Source: CBFHND01 sp965657085 (GTDB lineage: Bacteria; Pseudomonadota; Alphaproteobacteria; Rhodobacterales; Rhodobacteraceae). Taken from it: 64,000 bases of DNA. Of this stretch, positions 1-8,518 are shown in pieces. The position numbers were made by a program, and so were the translations under genes. The notes beneath the pieces were generated by a model. It worked only from the letters and a program-made list of their open reading frames with translations. It ran no database searches and was not told the origin of the DNA. Location of the stretch: NCBI GenBank assembly GCA_965657085.1, contig CBFHND010000004.1, positions 62,001 through 126,000 of the forward strand, read 5' to 3'. Positions within the stretch are counted from its first letter, which is position 1. Every line of letters starts with the position of its first letter.

Positions 1-793
1 CAATGGACGTACCAAAGCTGGTCGATTGCACCAAGACGGTTGTAAAGCTGGCGACGTCCTGCACACCACACCGGTCACCCATATCGTTGAGAACGGTTTC
101 CTTGTCCTTGCCGGCCTTCATCTCGTGGGCGACCACTTCGAATTCTTCGGCCAGCGGCGGATAGGAGGCGCGCAATTCACGTGCCACGCGGACGATGGAT
201 TGATCCAGTGATTGACCTGCTTCGACACAGACCAGCATCATATCAAGCGCATCAGGAAAGCCTTGGGTGATTTTTTCCTTGCGGCCTTCGACGCGCCGGG
301 TGACCCAGTATTGCGGTAGGTAGTACCCCGCGCCGCCCGGACCCAGTGTGTACATCATCATCTTTTGGGTGGTGAATTCCACATCCGCATTCAGAACGGT
401 CACATACAGAACACCTGCCAGCAGGCCGAGCAAACCCAATGCAAATTGCGCAAAGTGGAACAGGCGAACAGCGTCACGGGATTGATACCCCGCCTGCCGC
501 AGCATCATCTGCCGCTTGGTCAGTTCGGCCATGTCCTTGGGTTCAAGAAAGCCGGCAAAGCGGTCGAGCTGTTCGTTGTGCCCGCCCTGACGCAGCTTTT
601 CGCGCTCGGGTTGGTTGGCACCGGGTGCCTTCACCGTTCGCTTGAGCTTGTCCATCGGGTCTTCGGGTTGGCGCAGCATCATGACGACAACCAGGATCAC
701 CAGCGTCAGTCCGATCATCCCAACGATGATGATCGGTCCCAAAGGACCAATAGCGTCGGTGACCGCGGTCTGGAGTGCGTTGAGAATTTCCAT
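1..793 (-). CDS. tadC: Tad pilus inner-membrane platform protein TadC (C-terminus beyond window)
   Basis: The ATG is at 793 and the frame stays open to base 1, so 264 codons are visible and the C-terminus lies outside. A hydrophobic segment at about residues 17-40 (IIIVGMIGLTLVILVVV) is followed by a basic cytoplasmic stretch, a second membrane region near 110-155, and the start of a T2SSF (GspF-like) domain with the typical FPDALDMMLVCVEAGQSLDQS. In Tad systems TadC pairs with TadB to form the inner-membrane platform that works with the CpaF/TadA ATPase to build Flp pili. It starts 10 bases after the tadB stop and is the last visible gene of the minus-strand pilus operon. Family assignment is firm; the true C-terminus is unknown. 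Confidence 0.92.
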   Translation of the reverse strand, partial: MEILNALQTAVTDAIGPLGPIIIVGMIGLTLVILVVVMMLRQPEDPMDKLKRTVKAPGANQPEREKLRQGGHNEQLDRFAGFLEPKDMAELTKRQMMLRQAGYQSRDAVRLFHFAQFALGLLGLLAGVLYVTVLNADVEFTTQKMMMYTLGPGGAGYYLPQYWVTRRVEGRKEKITQGFPDALDMMLVCVEAGQSLDQSIVRVARELRASYPPLAEEFEVVAHEMKAGKDKETVLNDMGDRCGVQDVASFTTVLVQSTSFGTSI

Positions 794-803
794 GTTCAGA
801 TCC

Positions 804-1766
804 TCAGACTTTGATGTCGGTGAGCATGCGCATCACGAACAGGTTGGCGACCAGAAAGATGCCCACGGCGAAAACGGCGGGGATGAACAACGCGTGTGTT
901 TTCACTTCGTCGTAGTAGTTAGGGTCGTTTACCTGGATCACGATCAGTGCGAGCAGGGGGAAGGCCGACAGGAATTTGCCCGACCATTTCGCCTCGGCGG
1001 TGATTGCCTTGACGCGGCGAAACAACCGGAACCGGGCGCGGATGACCTTGGCCAGACCGGCCAGAATCTCGGCGAGGTTGCCGCCCGATTGCTGCTGGAT
1101 GGTGACGGCCACGGCCAGAAAGCGCATGTCCTGCATGTCCAGACGTTCGGCCATGTCCTTGAGCGCTTCGCCCACGTCACGGCCGTAGGCGCTTTCGTCC
1201 GCGATCACGCCGAATTCGGAGGCGAGGGGGTCCTTGACCTCTTTGGCCACGATCTGAATGGCGTTCGAGAACGGGTGGCCCACGCGCAGCGACCGAACCA
1301 TCAATTCAACCGCGTCGGGCAGTTGTTCTTCAATCATCGCCAGACGCTTGTTCGCCTTTGAGGAAACCCAGAAATAGACTGCACCGATACCGATGGCGAT
1401 GGACAGCAGAATCCGCACAGGCGTCTGCGTTTCGGTCCCGACGGTCAGCCCCATAAAGGCCACGGCGGACAGCCCGGCCATGATCATGATCAGCTGTTTG
1501 GGCGTGAAAGCGATAGCCGCTTTTTGTGCCTTTTCGGCCAACAGTGAATAGAGCGGAATGGATTTCGCCTTCATGTGCTGCTGCATTTCCTTGCGCAGCT
1601 GGTCCAGCACTTCTTCGCGGCGGGTGCCCTTGTTCAGCATTTCCAGCCGGCGGTTCACACGGCTGTTGAGGCTTATGGATTTGCCAAAAGCCACGAGATA
1701 GATGCCCTCGACCAGGACAAGGACGCCCACGAAGATCAGGCCATAAATGATAGGTTCTGCACTCAT
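804..1766 (-). CDS. tadB: Tad pilus inner-membrane platform protein TadB
   Basis: 320 residues, the usual TadB length. There is an N-terminal membrane segment (about residues 6-28), two more near 92-135, a cytoplasmic T2SSF domain at about 150-275 (EEQLPDAVELMVRSLRVGHP, then QQSGGNLAEILAGLAKVIRAR), and C-terminal membrane helices at about 268-312. Known role: with TadC it forms the platform on which the CpaF ATPase drives Flp pilin assembly. It lies 12 bases after cpaF and 10 bases before tadC, so it is clearly co-transcribed. TadB and TadC are paralogous; the order ATPase-TadB-TadC supports the naming. Confidence 0.95.
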   Translation of the reverse strand: MSAEPIIYGLIFVGVLVLVEGIYLVAFGKSISLNSRVNRRLEMLNKGTRREEVLDQLRKEMQQHMKAKSIPLYSLLAEKAQKAAIAFTPKQLIMIMAGLSAVAFMGLTVGTETQTPVRILLSIAIGIGAVYFWVSSKANKRLAMIEEQLPDAVELMVRSLRVGHPFSNAIQIVAKEVKDPLASEFGVIADESAYGRDVGEALKDMAERLDMQDMRFLAVAVTIQQQSGGNLAEILAGLAKVIRARFRLFRRVKAITAEAKWSGKFLSAFPLLALIVIQVNDPNYYDEVKTHALFIPAVFAVGIFLVANLFVMRMLTDIKV

Positions 1767-1778
1767 CTTTTCTTATCC

Positions 1779-3224
1779 TTATTGCGCCGCAATGGGTTCG
1801 TAGATGCTGGGCGGCAGGTCGTAGCCCCACAGACGGAAGCGTTCGGCAAAGTGGCTGCGCACGCCGGTCGCTGTGAAATGCCCGATGATCTTGTTGTCGG
1901 GGGTCAGGCCCACGCGCTGGTAGCGAAAGATTTCCTGCATCGAAATCACGTCGCCTTCCATGCCCGTGATCTCGGTGATCGAGGTCATGCGGCGCGACCC
2001 GTCCTGCAAACGCGAGGCCTGCACGATCAGGTTCACAGCCGAAGAGATCTGGGAGCGCACGGCCTTGATCGGCATTTCGATCCCGGCCATGGCGATCATG
2101 TTTTCCAGACGTGAAACACCGTCGCGGGCAGAGTTGGCGTGGATCGTTGTCATTGATCCGTCGTGGCCTGTGTTCATCGCCTGCAACATGTCGATAACCT
2201 CTTCACCGCGGGTCTCGCCCACGATGATGCGGTCCGGGCGCATACGCAGAGCGTTCTTCAGACAGTCGCGCGGCGAAACCTCGCCTTTGCCTTCGACGTT
2301 GGGCGGGCGGCTTTCCATCCGGCCCACGTGGGTCTGTTGCAGCTGAAGTTCCGCGGTGTCCTCAATGGTGAGGATGCGTTCGTCATTGTCGATAAAGGAC
2401 GACAGGGCGTTGAGCGTGGTCGTTTTCCCCGACCCGGTACCGCCTGACACGATGATATTCAGACGCGTGGCCACGGCGGCTTGCAAATAGGCGGCCATTT
2501 CCTCGGTGAAGGCGCCGAATTGCACCAGGTCGTCGATGCCCAACTTGTCTTTTTTGAACTTCCGGATGGATACAAGGCTGCCGTCCACCGCGATGGGCGG
2601 CACCATGGCGTTAAAGCGCGATCCGTCTTTCAGGCGGGCGTCCACGTAGGGGTTGGATTCGTCCACCCGACGTCCCACGGCCGACACGATCTTGTCGATG
2701 ATGCGCAGCAGGTGCTTTTCATCTTTGAAGATCACGTCTGTCAGCTCAAGCTGGCCTGCGCGCTCCACAAAGATCTGTTGCGGACCATTGACCAGGATGT
2801 CGTTGACGCTGTCGTCCTTCAAAAGCGTCTCAAGCGGGCCAAGGCCCGTCACTTCGTCAAAGAGTTCCTGATTCAGCGTCTGGCGATCATCGCGGTTCAG
2901 AACCACGGACCGCTCTTGCAGGAATTCGGAGGCAATCGCGCTGATCTCGCGGCGCAGATCGGCCTCGCTTGCGGTTTCAAGCGCGGCAAGGTTCAGGTTG
3001 TCGAGAAGAGCGCGATGCAATTCCAGCTTGATCTCGCCCATGCGCTCCTTGCGCTTGCGCTCTTTGTCCATCGGAACGGCCTGGGCCGGAGTGGAAGCGC
3101 GGCGCGCGACTTTTGACGGTTCGGGCGCGGCCTCGGTGACAGGTGCTGCCGTGGGCAGTTCCTTGATCTCTGCGGTCTTGCTTGGTGCGGAAGCCGCCCC
3201 TGGTTTTTTGTACTTGGAAAACAT
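1779..3224 (-). CDS. cpaF: Tad pilus assembly ATPase CpaF/TadA
   Basis: 481 residues of a secretion ATPase (VirB11/CpaF family). A low-complexity Ala/Pro/Lys N-terminus (1-60) precedes the conserved domain. The Walker A motif GGTGSGKTT is at 261-269, followed by an acidic box (ILTIEDTAELQL), the LRMRPDRIIVGETRG Walker B region, and the HIS-box-like TTIHANSARD. It powers Flp pilus extension (and probably retraction) at the cytoplasmic face of the TadB/TadC platform. It starts 19 bases after the cpaE stop within the pilus operon. All catalytic motifs are intact. Confidence 0.96.
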   Translation of the reverse strand: MFSKYKKPGAASAPSKTAEIKELPTAAPVTEAAPEPSKVARRASTPAQAVPMDKERKRKERMGEIKLELHRALLDNLNLAALETASEADLRREISAIASEFLQERSVVLNRDDRQTLNQELFDEVTGLGPLETLLKDDSVNDILVNGPQQIFVERAGQLELTDVIFKDEKHLLRIIDKIVSAVGRRVDESNPYVDARLKDGSRFNAMVPPIAVDGSLVSIRKFKKDKLGIDDLVQFGAFTEEMAAYLQAAVATRLNIIVSGGTGSGKTTTLNALSSFIDNDERILTIEDTAELQLQQTHVGRMESRPPNVEGKGEVSPRDCLKNALRMRPDRIIVGETRGEEVIDMLQAMNTGHDGSMTTIHANSARDGVSRLENMIAMAGIEMPIKAVRSQISSAVNLIVQASRLQDGSRRMTSITEITGMEGDVISMQEIFRYQRVGLTPDNKIIGHFTATGVRSHFAERFRLWGYDLPPSIYEPIAAQ

Positions 3225-3243
3225 CTCTTTGCCCCGGATAGGA

Positions 3244-4482
3244 TCAGGCCGCTTTGGCTTGATCGGATTTCAGTTCATGGATGGATGCCGCCAGTTTGGC
3301 GATTTCCTTGCGCAATGCGTTCTTGGGTGCGGAGGTGGCCAACGGAAGGCCGTGATCGCCGCCTTGTGTCACCGGTTTTCCGCCATCGGACAGGTTCACC
3401 TCGATCGCGATCTCAAGGCTCTCGGCCATTCGTTTCACACGGCTCTTGCCGCTGAGATCGGTGAATTTCGGCGCGCGGTTCAACACGTACCGCAGCTTTT
3501 CAACAGGCAATTCTTCGGACTGAAGCGCGCGTTTGAACCGCAGTGCGTTCTGGGCCGAGCGCATGTCCAGTTCGAGCGATACGAAATAGACGTGCGCGGC
3601 CTGCAATACCGTTTCCGTCCACTGCACGATTGTCGACGGCATGTCGACAACGACATAGTCAAAGTGACTGCGCGCCATATCGATCACCCGCCCGATGTCT
3701 TCGGGCGACACCAGATCCAGCGGCAACATGTCCGAAGGAGCCGTCAGCACCTGCAACTTCTCTTCGAAGGTCACAAGGGATTGGCCGAAAATCTCGTCAT
3801 CCATGTTTTCGGTGTCCGACAGCATTTCGTACACGACTTCACGGCGCGGCAGATCAAGGAAGGTCGACACCGATCCGAATTGCAGATCAAGATCAAGCAG
3901 GCAGACAGAGGGCGGTTTTTCCTGTTCGGTGATTGCCAGTTCCCACGCGAGGTTGGTGGCCAATGTGGTGGCACCGGTGCCGCCGGCCAGACCGTGCACA
4001 ACGATCACCGCGCCTTCCTTGGATGCGCCGGATTGAAGCTGCGGCGCATTTGCAACCGGGGCGGCCTGGACCTCGTCTGCGGCGCGCACGCGGTCGATGG
4101 CCTGTTGCAATTCACCTTCGGGAAGCGGGTAGGGGACAAATTCATCCGCACCCTGCCGCAAAAGCGAATGCAGGGACGCAGGTGTCACATCTTCGGCGAT
4201 CAGGATCACCTTGATATTGCGGGATTTCGCGTGGGTGATGATCTCACCCATCAGAACAAGGTTGTCCTCGTCCGCGTCATCCATGGCCAATGCTACGAAT
4301 TCAAGCGCTTCTGCTTCGGGCTGACTGAAGAAAGCCAGCGCTTCGGCAAAGCCCAGATCGCCCCAGGTTTCGCCCAGTGCGGTCTCCATGTCTTCGATCA
4401 AAAGATCAAAGTTCTGCACGTCGCGGCTGACGGTGCAGGCCACGATCGGGGCGGTTTCGGGTTGAGGCATGACACTGCTCAT
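3244..4482 (-). CDS. cpaE: Pilus localisation ATPase-like protein CpaE/TadZ
   Basis: About 412 residues: an N-terminal atypical receiver-like region (1-130) followed by a ParA/MinD-type ATPase fold from about 150. In this family the protein places the Tad machine in the cell, often at a pole. The nucleotide-binding loop reads GLAGGTGATTLATN, so both lysines of the deviant Walker A (KGGxGKT) are missing; loss or change of this motif is known in TadZ-type proteins and suggests weak or no ATPase activity. Two in-frame ATGs lie at 4488 and 4482. The AAAGGACC ribosome site is only about 3 bases from the first and about 9 from the second, so 4482 is preferred. Confidence 0.9.
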   Translation of the reverse strand: MSSVMPQPETAPIVACTVSRDVQNFDLLIEDMETALGETWGDLGFAEALAFFSQPEAEALEFVALAMDDADEDNLVLMGEIITHAKSRNIKVILIAEDVTPASLHSLLRQGADEFVPYPLPEGELQQAIDRVRAADEVQAAPVANAPQLQSGASKEGAVIVVHGLAGGTGATTLATNLAWELAITEQEKPPSVCLLDLDLQFGSVSTFLDLPRREVVYEMLSDTENMDDEIFGQSLVTFEEKLQVLTAPSDMLPLDLVSPEDIGRVIDMARSHFDYVVVDMPSTIVQWTETVLQAAHVYFVSLELDMRSAQNALRFKRALQSEELPVEKLRYVLNRAPKFTDLSGKSRVKRMAESLEIAIEVNLSDGGKPVTQGGDHGLPLATSAPKNALRKEIAKLAASIHELKSDQAKAA

Positions 4483-4687
4483 TACCATTGGTCCTTTATA
4501 ACAAGGGCTTAGGCGGCAATGTTCAGCATTTTTTGCTTTTATACATCACGTGCTTTGGCCCAGGGACCCGGCGAATTGACCGGGCACATCTATTCCATTG
4601 CAAGTGTTGTCGCAGTTAATCTGGGCGAGATTGGGGCCAAAAAAACCCAATTGTTTGGTATTGAAGAACGATACCTACAAGTCAGGG

Positions 4688-5365
4688 TTATTGTTGATCC
4701 AGACCACGGGTCAAACCGGTGAGGGTCGTGGCGACCTGCCCGCTTTGTACATAGTCGCGGTAAATGATCTGTGCGTATTTGCCGTCCAGAACGGTTGGAT
4801 GGCTCTGCACAAAGCCGCTGACTTCGGTCACGGTACGGCGATTGCGCCGTTCGCGGCCTTCGGTCACGATCAGGGGCTGGGTTTCGCCAAAGGACGCCAC
4901 AGCCTCTAGCCGGCTGCGGCTAATGCCTTGGGAGGTCAGGAAATGCACAACGGCATTGGCCCGGCGCAGCCCAAGTGATTTGTTGTAACGGTTGCTGCCC
5001 ACGGCATCCGTATGTCCGTAGACGCGGAAACGGATTTCCGGGAATTGACGGATCCATTGGGCTTGCTCGCGCAGGGTGTCGCGTGCGCCTGCATCAAGCT
5101 GGGAGCTGTTGAAGGCGAAATTCACGGTCGTCAGCACTTCGGCGGCAAATCTGTTGGCCAGATCATAGGTATACTGCCGCTCGCCGGTCAGGATCATGGT
5201 GTTGTTCATGGTGGCGTTGCCAAATTGGCCGGTATCCACAAGGCTGCCAGCCTCGCGGTGCCATTGGGTATAAACCGGATCGCTGGAGGTTCCGCAGGCG
5301 GCCAGTGCCGCAGCAAGGGCCATCCCGGAAAGTGTCCGCAATTTCGTGTTCATGTGCGCCCGCAT
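4688..5365 (-). CDS. OmpA-family lipoprotein of the Tad locus (in CpaD position)
   Basis: 225 residues. A lipoprotein signal peptide ends in the lipobox LAAC (Cys23, then GTSSD), so lipidation and outer-membrane anchoring are expected. An OmpA-like peptidoglycan-binding domain spans about 85-185, with YGHTDAVGSNRYN followed by LGLRRANAV, matching the family's TD...N..L...RA..V pattern. It sits between the secretin cpaC and cpaE, exactly where Caulobacter-type loci encode the lipoprotein CpaD. It probably anchors or stabilises the secretin in the cell wall (inference). A second ATG at 5353 is an alternative start; both leave a usable signal peptide. Confidence 0.88.
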   Translation of the reverse strand: MRAHMNTKLRTLSGMALAAALAACGTSSDPVYTQWHREAGSLVDTGQFGNATMNNTMILTGERQYTYDLANRFAAEVLTTVNFAFNSSQLDAGARDTLREQAQWIRQFPEIRFRVYGHTDAVGSNRYNKSLGLRRANAVVHFLTSQGISRSRLEAVASFGETQPLIVTEGRERRNRRTVTEVSGFVQSHPTVLDGKYAQIIYRDYVQSGQVATTLTGLTRGLDQQ

Positions 5366-5369
5366 CAGA

Positions 5370-6809
5370 TTAATCCATCACATAGCCATATGAGCCACTG
5401 AAGTCCTGTTTGGCAACCTCGCCCGCCGCACCTTTGCGCGGCGCCCGTGTACCAGCCGACGTGCGGCCATACAGAAAAAGGTCTTTTTCAGTGGGTGGTT
5501 TGATCCGGTCGGTTGGCAGGGCAAGCGCCTCGCCGCGTGTCGGTGTTACCAGATGTGCGGTGATGATGATCACCAGTTCGGTCTGGCTGCGCTGATAGCT
5601 GGCGCTGCGGAAGAGGGCGCCCAGAACAGGCACGTCCCCCAGCCATGGCAGCTGAGAATTGTTGTCGGTAAAGTCGTCCTGCAGCAGACCGGCGATGGCA
5701 AAGCTTTCGCCGTCGCGCATTTCAACCGTGGTCGATGTTTCGCGCCGCGAGAAGGCGTCGATTTCGAACCCGTTGACCGAAAAACCGTTCGTGGGGTCGA
5801 TAGCCGACACGGCCGCTTGCAGTTCGAGATTGATCAGATCCTTGTCGACCACGCGGGGGACAAAGTTGAGCTCGATGCCGAAGGGTTTGAATTCGACGGA
5901 AATGGTGTTGTTATCCTGGGCGACCGGGACGGGATATTCGCCACCGGCGAGGAATTTCGCCTCCTGACCCGACAGGGCCACGAGGTTGGGTTCGGCCAAT
6001 GTCCGCACAACCCCTTTGGTTTCAAGGGCTTCCAGCAGAATGCCGACCTGGGTCGAGCCAGCGTTGAAGCCGAAGACGATAGCGCCCGCGTTGCTGTTGG
6101 TGCCGGGAATTTCACCGCTGAGTGACGTGGTCACGCCGCCCGAGCTGTTGGTTGTGCCGGTACCGCCGTTGATGCCCAGATCACCACCCAGCGTGGTTCC
6201 GTTCAGGGCCAGCGATGTGCTCAGAGACTTGGAAACGGTGCGCTGCATCTCGGCAAAGCGCACTTTCATCAGCACCTGCTGGATGCCACCCACGGTCATC
6301 AGGTTGGAAACGCGCTCTGGCGCATAACGTTCGGCCAAATCAAGCGCCCGTTGCAGGCGCTGCGAAGATGTGACCGTGCCTGACAGCACGATGCCATCAT
6401 TGGCAGTGCGCACTTCGATTTTTTCGCCGGGCAGGATCTGCCGCAGGCGTTCCTTGAATTCGCTGATGTCCGCAGCCACACGCACATCAACATTTGTAAT
6501 AAGACGTCCGCTGGCATCCAGCAGGGTCAGAGTGGTCAAACCCGGCGATTTGCCCAGTACATAGATCGTGCGATCCGAAAGCGACGAAATATCGGCAATC
6601 GCAGGGTTCGCGATGCTGAGTTCGGAAAAGGGGACGTCGCTTTCGACCACCACGGCGCGGTTCATCGGCACGTTCAGCTTGGATGCCGTGCCTTTCTTGA
6701 CCACGCGCAGTGTTTCCGCCTGCGCGGTTCCCGGACCCATCAACGCCAGAGGCGAAACGGCCAGTGTCAGTCCCAAGAGGGACGCTTTGAAGATACCTGT
6801 CATTTTCAT
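5370..6809 (-). CDS. cpaC: Tad pilus outer-membrane secretin CpaC/RcpA
   Basis: About 479 residues with a signal peptide ending near GTAQA. The N-terminal pilus-assembly domain (about 35-180) is followed by the secretin domain (about 200-430), ending in the conserved LPWLGDVPVLGALFRS and ELVIIITAHLV strands. It forms the outer-membrane channel through which Flp pili emerge. A GTG at 6830 extends the frame, but the ATG at 6809 has a good AGGCAGG ribosome site, so it is chosen; the ATG at 6803 is also possible. A glycine/serine/threonine-rich insert at about 215-245 is normal for this group. It lies between cpaB (about 200 bases upstream) and the OmpA lipoprotein gene (4 bases downstream). Confidence 0.94.
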   Translation of the reverse strand: MKMTGIFKASLLGLTLAVSPLALMGPGTAQAETLRVVKKGTASKLNVPMNRAVVVESDVPFSELSIANPAIADISSLSDRTIYVLGKSPGLTTLTLLDASGRLITNVDVRVAADISEFKERLRQILPGEKIEVRTANDGIVLSGTVTSSQRLQRALDLAERYAPERVSNLMTVGGIQQVLMKVRFAEMQRTVSKSLSTSLALNGTTLGGDLGINGGTGTTNSSGGVTTSLSGEIPGTNSNAGAIVFGFNAGSTQVGILLEALETKGVVRTLAEPNLVALSGQEAKFLAGGEYPVPVAQDNNTISVEFKPFGIELNFVPRVVDKDLINLELQAAVSAIDPTNGFSVNGFEIDAFSRRETSTTVEMRDGESFAIAGLLQDDFTDNNSQLPWLGDVPVLGALFRSASYQRSQTELVIIITAHLVTPTRGEALALPTDRIKPPTEKDLFLYGRTSAGTRAPRKGAAGEVAKQDFSGSYGYVMD

Positions 6810-6956
6810 GTGACCTGCCTTTTTGATCACGCCTCGGATCGGGTCTTGTTGCCCTTAATTTTCCTGACCATGCGCCAGATTGATTTTTTTTGCAAGAATC
6901 AATGGCTTCGCGTGATTGTTTTATGTGGATAACTGGCAACAGAGCCAATTGCGCAA

Positions 6957-6980
6957 AGGCCACCCGCATTGGGGTGGCCT
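6957..6980 (-). terminator. Stem-loop between cpaB and cpaC
   Basis: Perfect 9-bp stem: AGGCCACCC at 6957-6965 pairs with GGGTGGCCT at 6972-6980 around a 6-base loop. On the minus strand it follows the cpaB stop by about 35 bases and is trailed only by TTTGCGC, so it is a weak terminator or an mRNA-stabilising hairpin that could lower expression of the downstream machinery genes relative to cpaB and the pilins. Confidence 0.55.
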
Positions 6981-7014
6981 GGGGTAAGGGTTTGAAAAAG
7001 AACCGGTTTCCCGA

Positions 7015-7872
7015 TCAATTTGTGCAAGGAATCGGGATCTCGACAACCTCGGCACCACGGCGGGTACGGATGGTGCACACCTCTTCCTTGGGGGATTCGA
7101 CGGCCGCTTCCTGTGCAGCGATACCCAAAAGCATGCGTTGATCCACTTCGATTGCACCGGCCACGGTATCATCCTCGGCCCCCACCAAAGACAACGTCAA
7201 GTTGCCGGTGGATTGTGCCTGAGCGAGGGCGGCCACCTGTTCGGGGCGCACGGCCACCGTCACGGTGCGTGCGATGACTGTGCCGTCCAGATCACCTGCG
7301 GCGCTCTGGTCAATGGCGATCAACTGGACGCCGGCCTCGATCAGCTTTGTCACTTCGCGACGGCCCTGGCCCATGCTTTGATCGATGGCCCCGGTCCAGT
7401 AAACATCGACACGGTCGCTGGGACGCAGGAAACCGGACACGCCGCTCGCCACGTCCACGCGGATGGTAAAGGCGCGCATGCCACGCGCAATCCGCGAATT
7501 CAGCCCGGCCTCTTCACCAGGTTCGGTGACTTTGACCGCCAGGATTGCCTCGTCCTTTTCCATGGTGCGCAGGACCGACCGCAAATCATCCGTGTTTTCG
7601 GGAAACAGCGCGTTGTCGCCGACAAACGCGCCTTCGGGAATGGCGTCTTCGGGCCATTTGACCAAGCGCACGTCTTCCTCAGAAAGGGTTTCGCCATACC
7701 GCAGGGCGCGGTTCGCCACATATACATCCACGGTCGGCACGACCACTGGACGTTCGGCGCGTTCTTTGGCCAGCGCATACTGATACTGGCCAATGTAGTT
7801 CTTGGCCATGTAGACCGCGCCACCCGCAAGGGCGAAGCCGACGATCAAGACCAATCCGAATACAGCCCGCAT
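7015..7872 (-). CDS. cpaB: Flp pilus assembly protein CpaB/RcpC
   Basis: 285 residues. It has an N-terminal signal/anchor helix (VFGLVLIVGFALAGGAVYMA), then a SAF domain at about 48-110 (VDVYVANRALRYGETLSEED, LVKWPEDAIPEGAF) and the RcpC/CpaB domain to about 240. In Tad systems CpaB acts in the periplasm with the CpaC secretin. It follows the second pilin gene by about 190 bases containing a terminator-like hairpin, and precedes cpaC. The short C-terminal tail with two Cys (CTIRTRRG...IPIPC) could hold a disulfide (inference). Confidence 0.93.
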   Translation of the reverse strand: MRAVFGLVLIVGFALAGGAVYMAKNYIGQYQYALAKERAERPVVVPTVDVYVANRALRYGETLSEEDVRLVKWPEDAIPEGAFVGDNALFPENTDDLRSVLRTMEKDEAILAVKVTEPGEEAGLNSRIARGMRAFTIRVDVASGVSGFLRPSDRVDVYWTGAIDQSMGQGRREVTKLIEAGVQLIAIDQSAAGDLDGTVIARTVTVAVRPEQVAALAQAQSTGNLTLSLVGAEDDTVAGAIEVDQRMLLGIAAQEAAVESPKEEVCTIRTRRGAEVVEIPIPCTN

Positions 7873-8008
7873 TGTGTTACCTCATGCTCATTCGTGGTCT
7901 GTTTGCCAGACACACATTACTTTCAGGTAACGTGCCAATGAAATGTGGCGAAATCAGGGTGAAGGCGGGGTGCTATCGCGGCATTTCGGGAATTGGGGTG
8001 TTAAACAG

Positions 8009-8036
8009 AAAAACCGCGCCAGACGGCACGGTTTTT
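8009..8036. terminator. Bidirectional terminator-like hairpin after the second Flp pilin gene
   Basis: AAAAACCGCGCC (8009-8020) pairs with GGCACGGTTTTT around a 4-base loop, with one C/A mismatch. The A-run and T-run flanks give U-tracts in both directions. On the minus strand it lies about 25 bases after the pilin stop at 8061, between pilin and cpaB. This placement fits partial termination that keeps pilin mRNA more abundant than the machinery mRNA. Confidence 0.7.
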
Positions 8037-8060
8037 TCATCATTCAATGGCATCGAAGGC

Positions 8061-8234
8061 TTAGATCAAGCCGCCGAAGAATGTTCCGATCGCTGCGGTC
8101 AAATCCAATGCGCCGGTCTGCATGGCGGCAACGATGGTTACGGCAATGCCCACAACTGCAGCGCAAAGCACGACCCAATCCACGGTCACGGCGCCATCCT
8201 GGCTGCGGATAAAATTCTTGAAGAGTGTCAGCAT
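8061..8234 (-). CDS. flp: Flp family type IVb pilin (copy 2)
   Basis: 57 residues from the ATG at 8234, preceded by GGACGGA about 8 bases upstream; longer in-frame starts would add a non-homologous leader. A short basic leader (LFKNFIRSQDG) ends in the glycine of the prepilin peptidase site. A single hydrophobic helix starting AVTVDWVVLCAAVVGIAV follows. The processing motif is G|AVTVDW rather than the classical G|xxxxEY: Asp and Trp replace the Glu and Tyr. It would be the structural subunit or a minor pilin of the Tad pilus. It is paralogous to the gene just upstream, and the two are separated by a hairpin. Confidence 0.9.
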   Translation of the reverse strand: MLTLFKNFIRSQDGAVTVDWVVLCAAVVGIAVTIVAAMQTGALDLTAAIGTFFGGLI

Positions 8235-8272
8235 GATATTATCCGTCCATAACCAATTGCTGCCATAACAAA

Positions 8273-8304
8273 GGGGCCGCATCCCGTGCGTGGGACACGG
8301 CCCC
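8273..8304 (-). terminator. Hairpin between the two pilin genes
   Basis: GGGGCCG at 8273-8279 pairs with CGGCCCC at 8298-8304, with an inner TCCC/GGGA helix. On the minus strand it is followed by TTTGTTAT. It lies about 38 bases after the stop of the first pilin gene and before the second, so it looks like a partial Rho-independent terminator or a stabilising 3' end for the first pilin mRNA. Confidence 0.65.
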
Positions 8305-8341
8305 CGAAAAGTGCCTCGGACCGGATGGCCCGAAGATCAAC

Positions 8342-8518
8342 TTATGGGTTTTGTGTCGCCAGGAAAGTGGCGGTCGCCGACGTCAGGCCCGAGGAACCAG
8401 TTTCGATCGACGTGTAAGCTGCAACTGCCAGGCCACACACAGCGGCGGTCAGCACAACCCAGTCAACAGTCACGGCACCGTTTTCGTCTTTGCGGAAGTT
8501 TTTGAAGAATTTGATCAT
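8342..8518 (-). CDS. flp: Flp family type IVb pilin (copy 1, first gene of the Tad operon)
   Basis: 58 residues. The ATG at 8518 is preceded by a strong GGAGGGAC ribosome site. The leader MIKFFKNFRKDENG is followed by the hydrophobic pilin helix AVTVDWVVLTAAVCGLAVAA and a Ser/Thr-rich C-terminus. It shares the same G|AVTVDW processing site as its neighbour, with Asp/Trp in place of Glu/Tyr. The strong ribosome site, first position and following hairpin make it the likely major pilin. The prepilin peptidase (CpaA/TadV) is not in this window. The cysteine within the helix is unusual for an extracellular pilus subunit. Confidence 0.92.
   Translation of the reverse strand: MIKFFKNFRKDENGAVTVDWVVLTAAVCGLAVAAYTSIETGSSGLTSATATFLATQNP

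Noticed and set aside
4560..4600. CCCGG...CCGGG inverted repeat upstream of cpaE as a terminator
   Set aside because: Only a 5-bp stem without a T-run; too weak to call.
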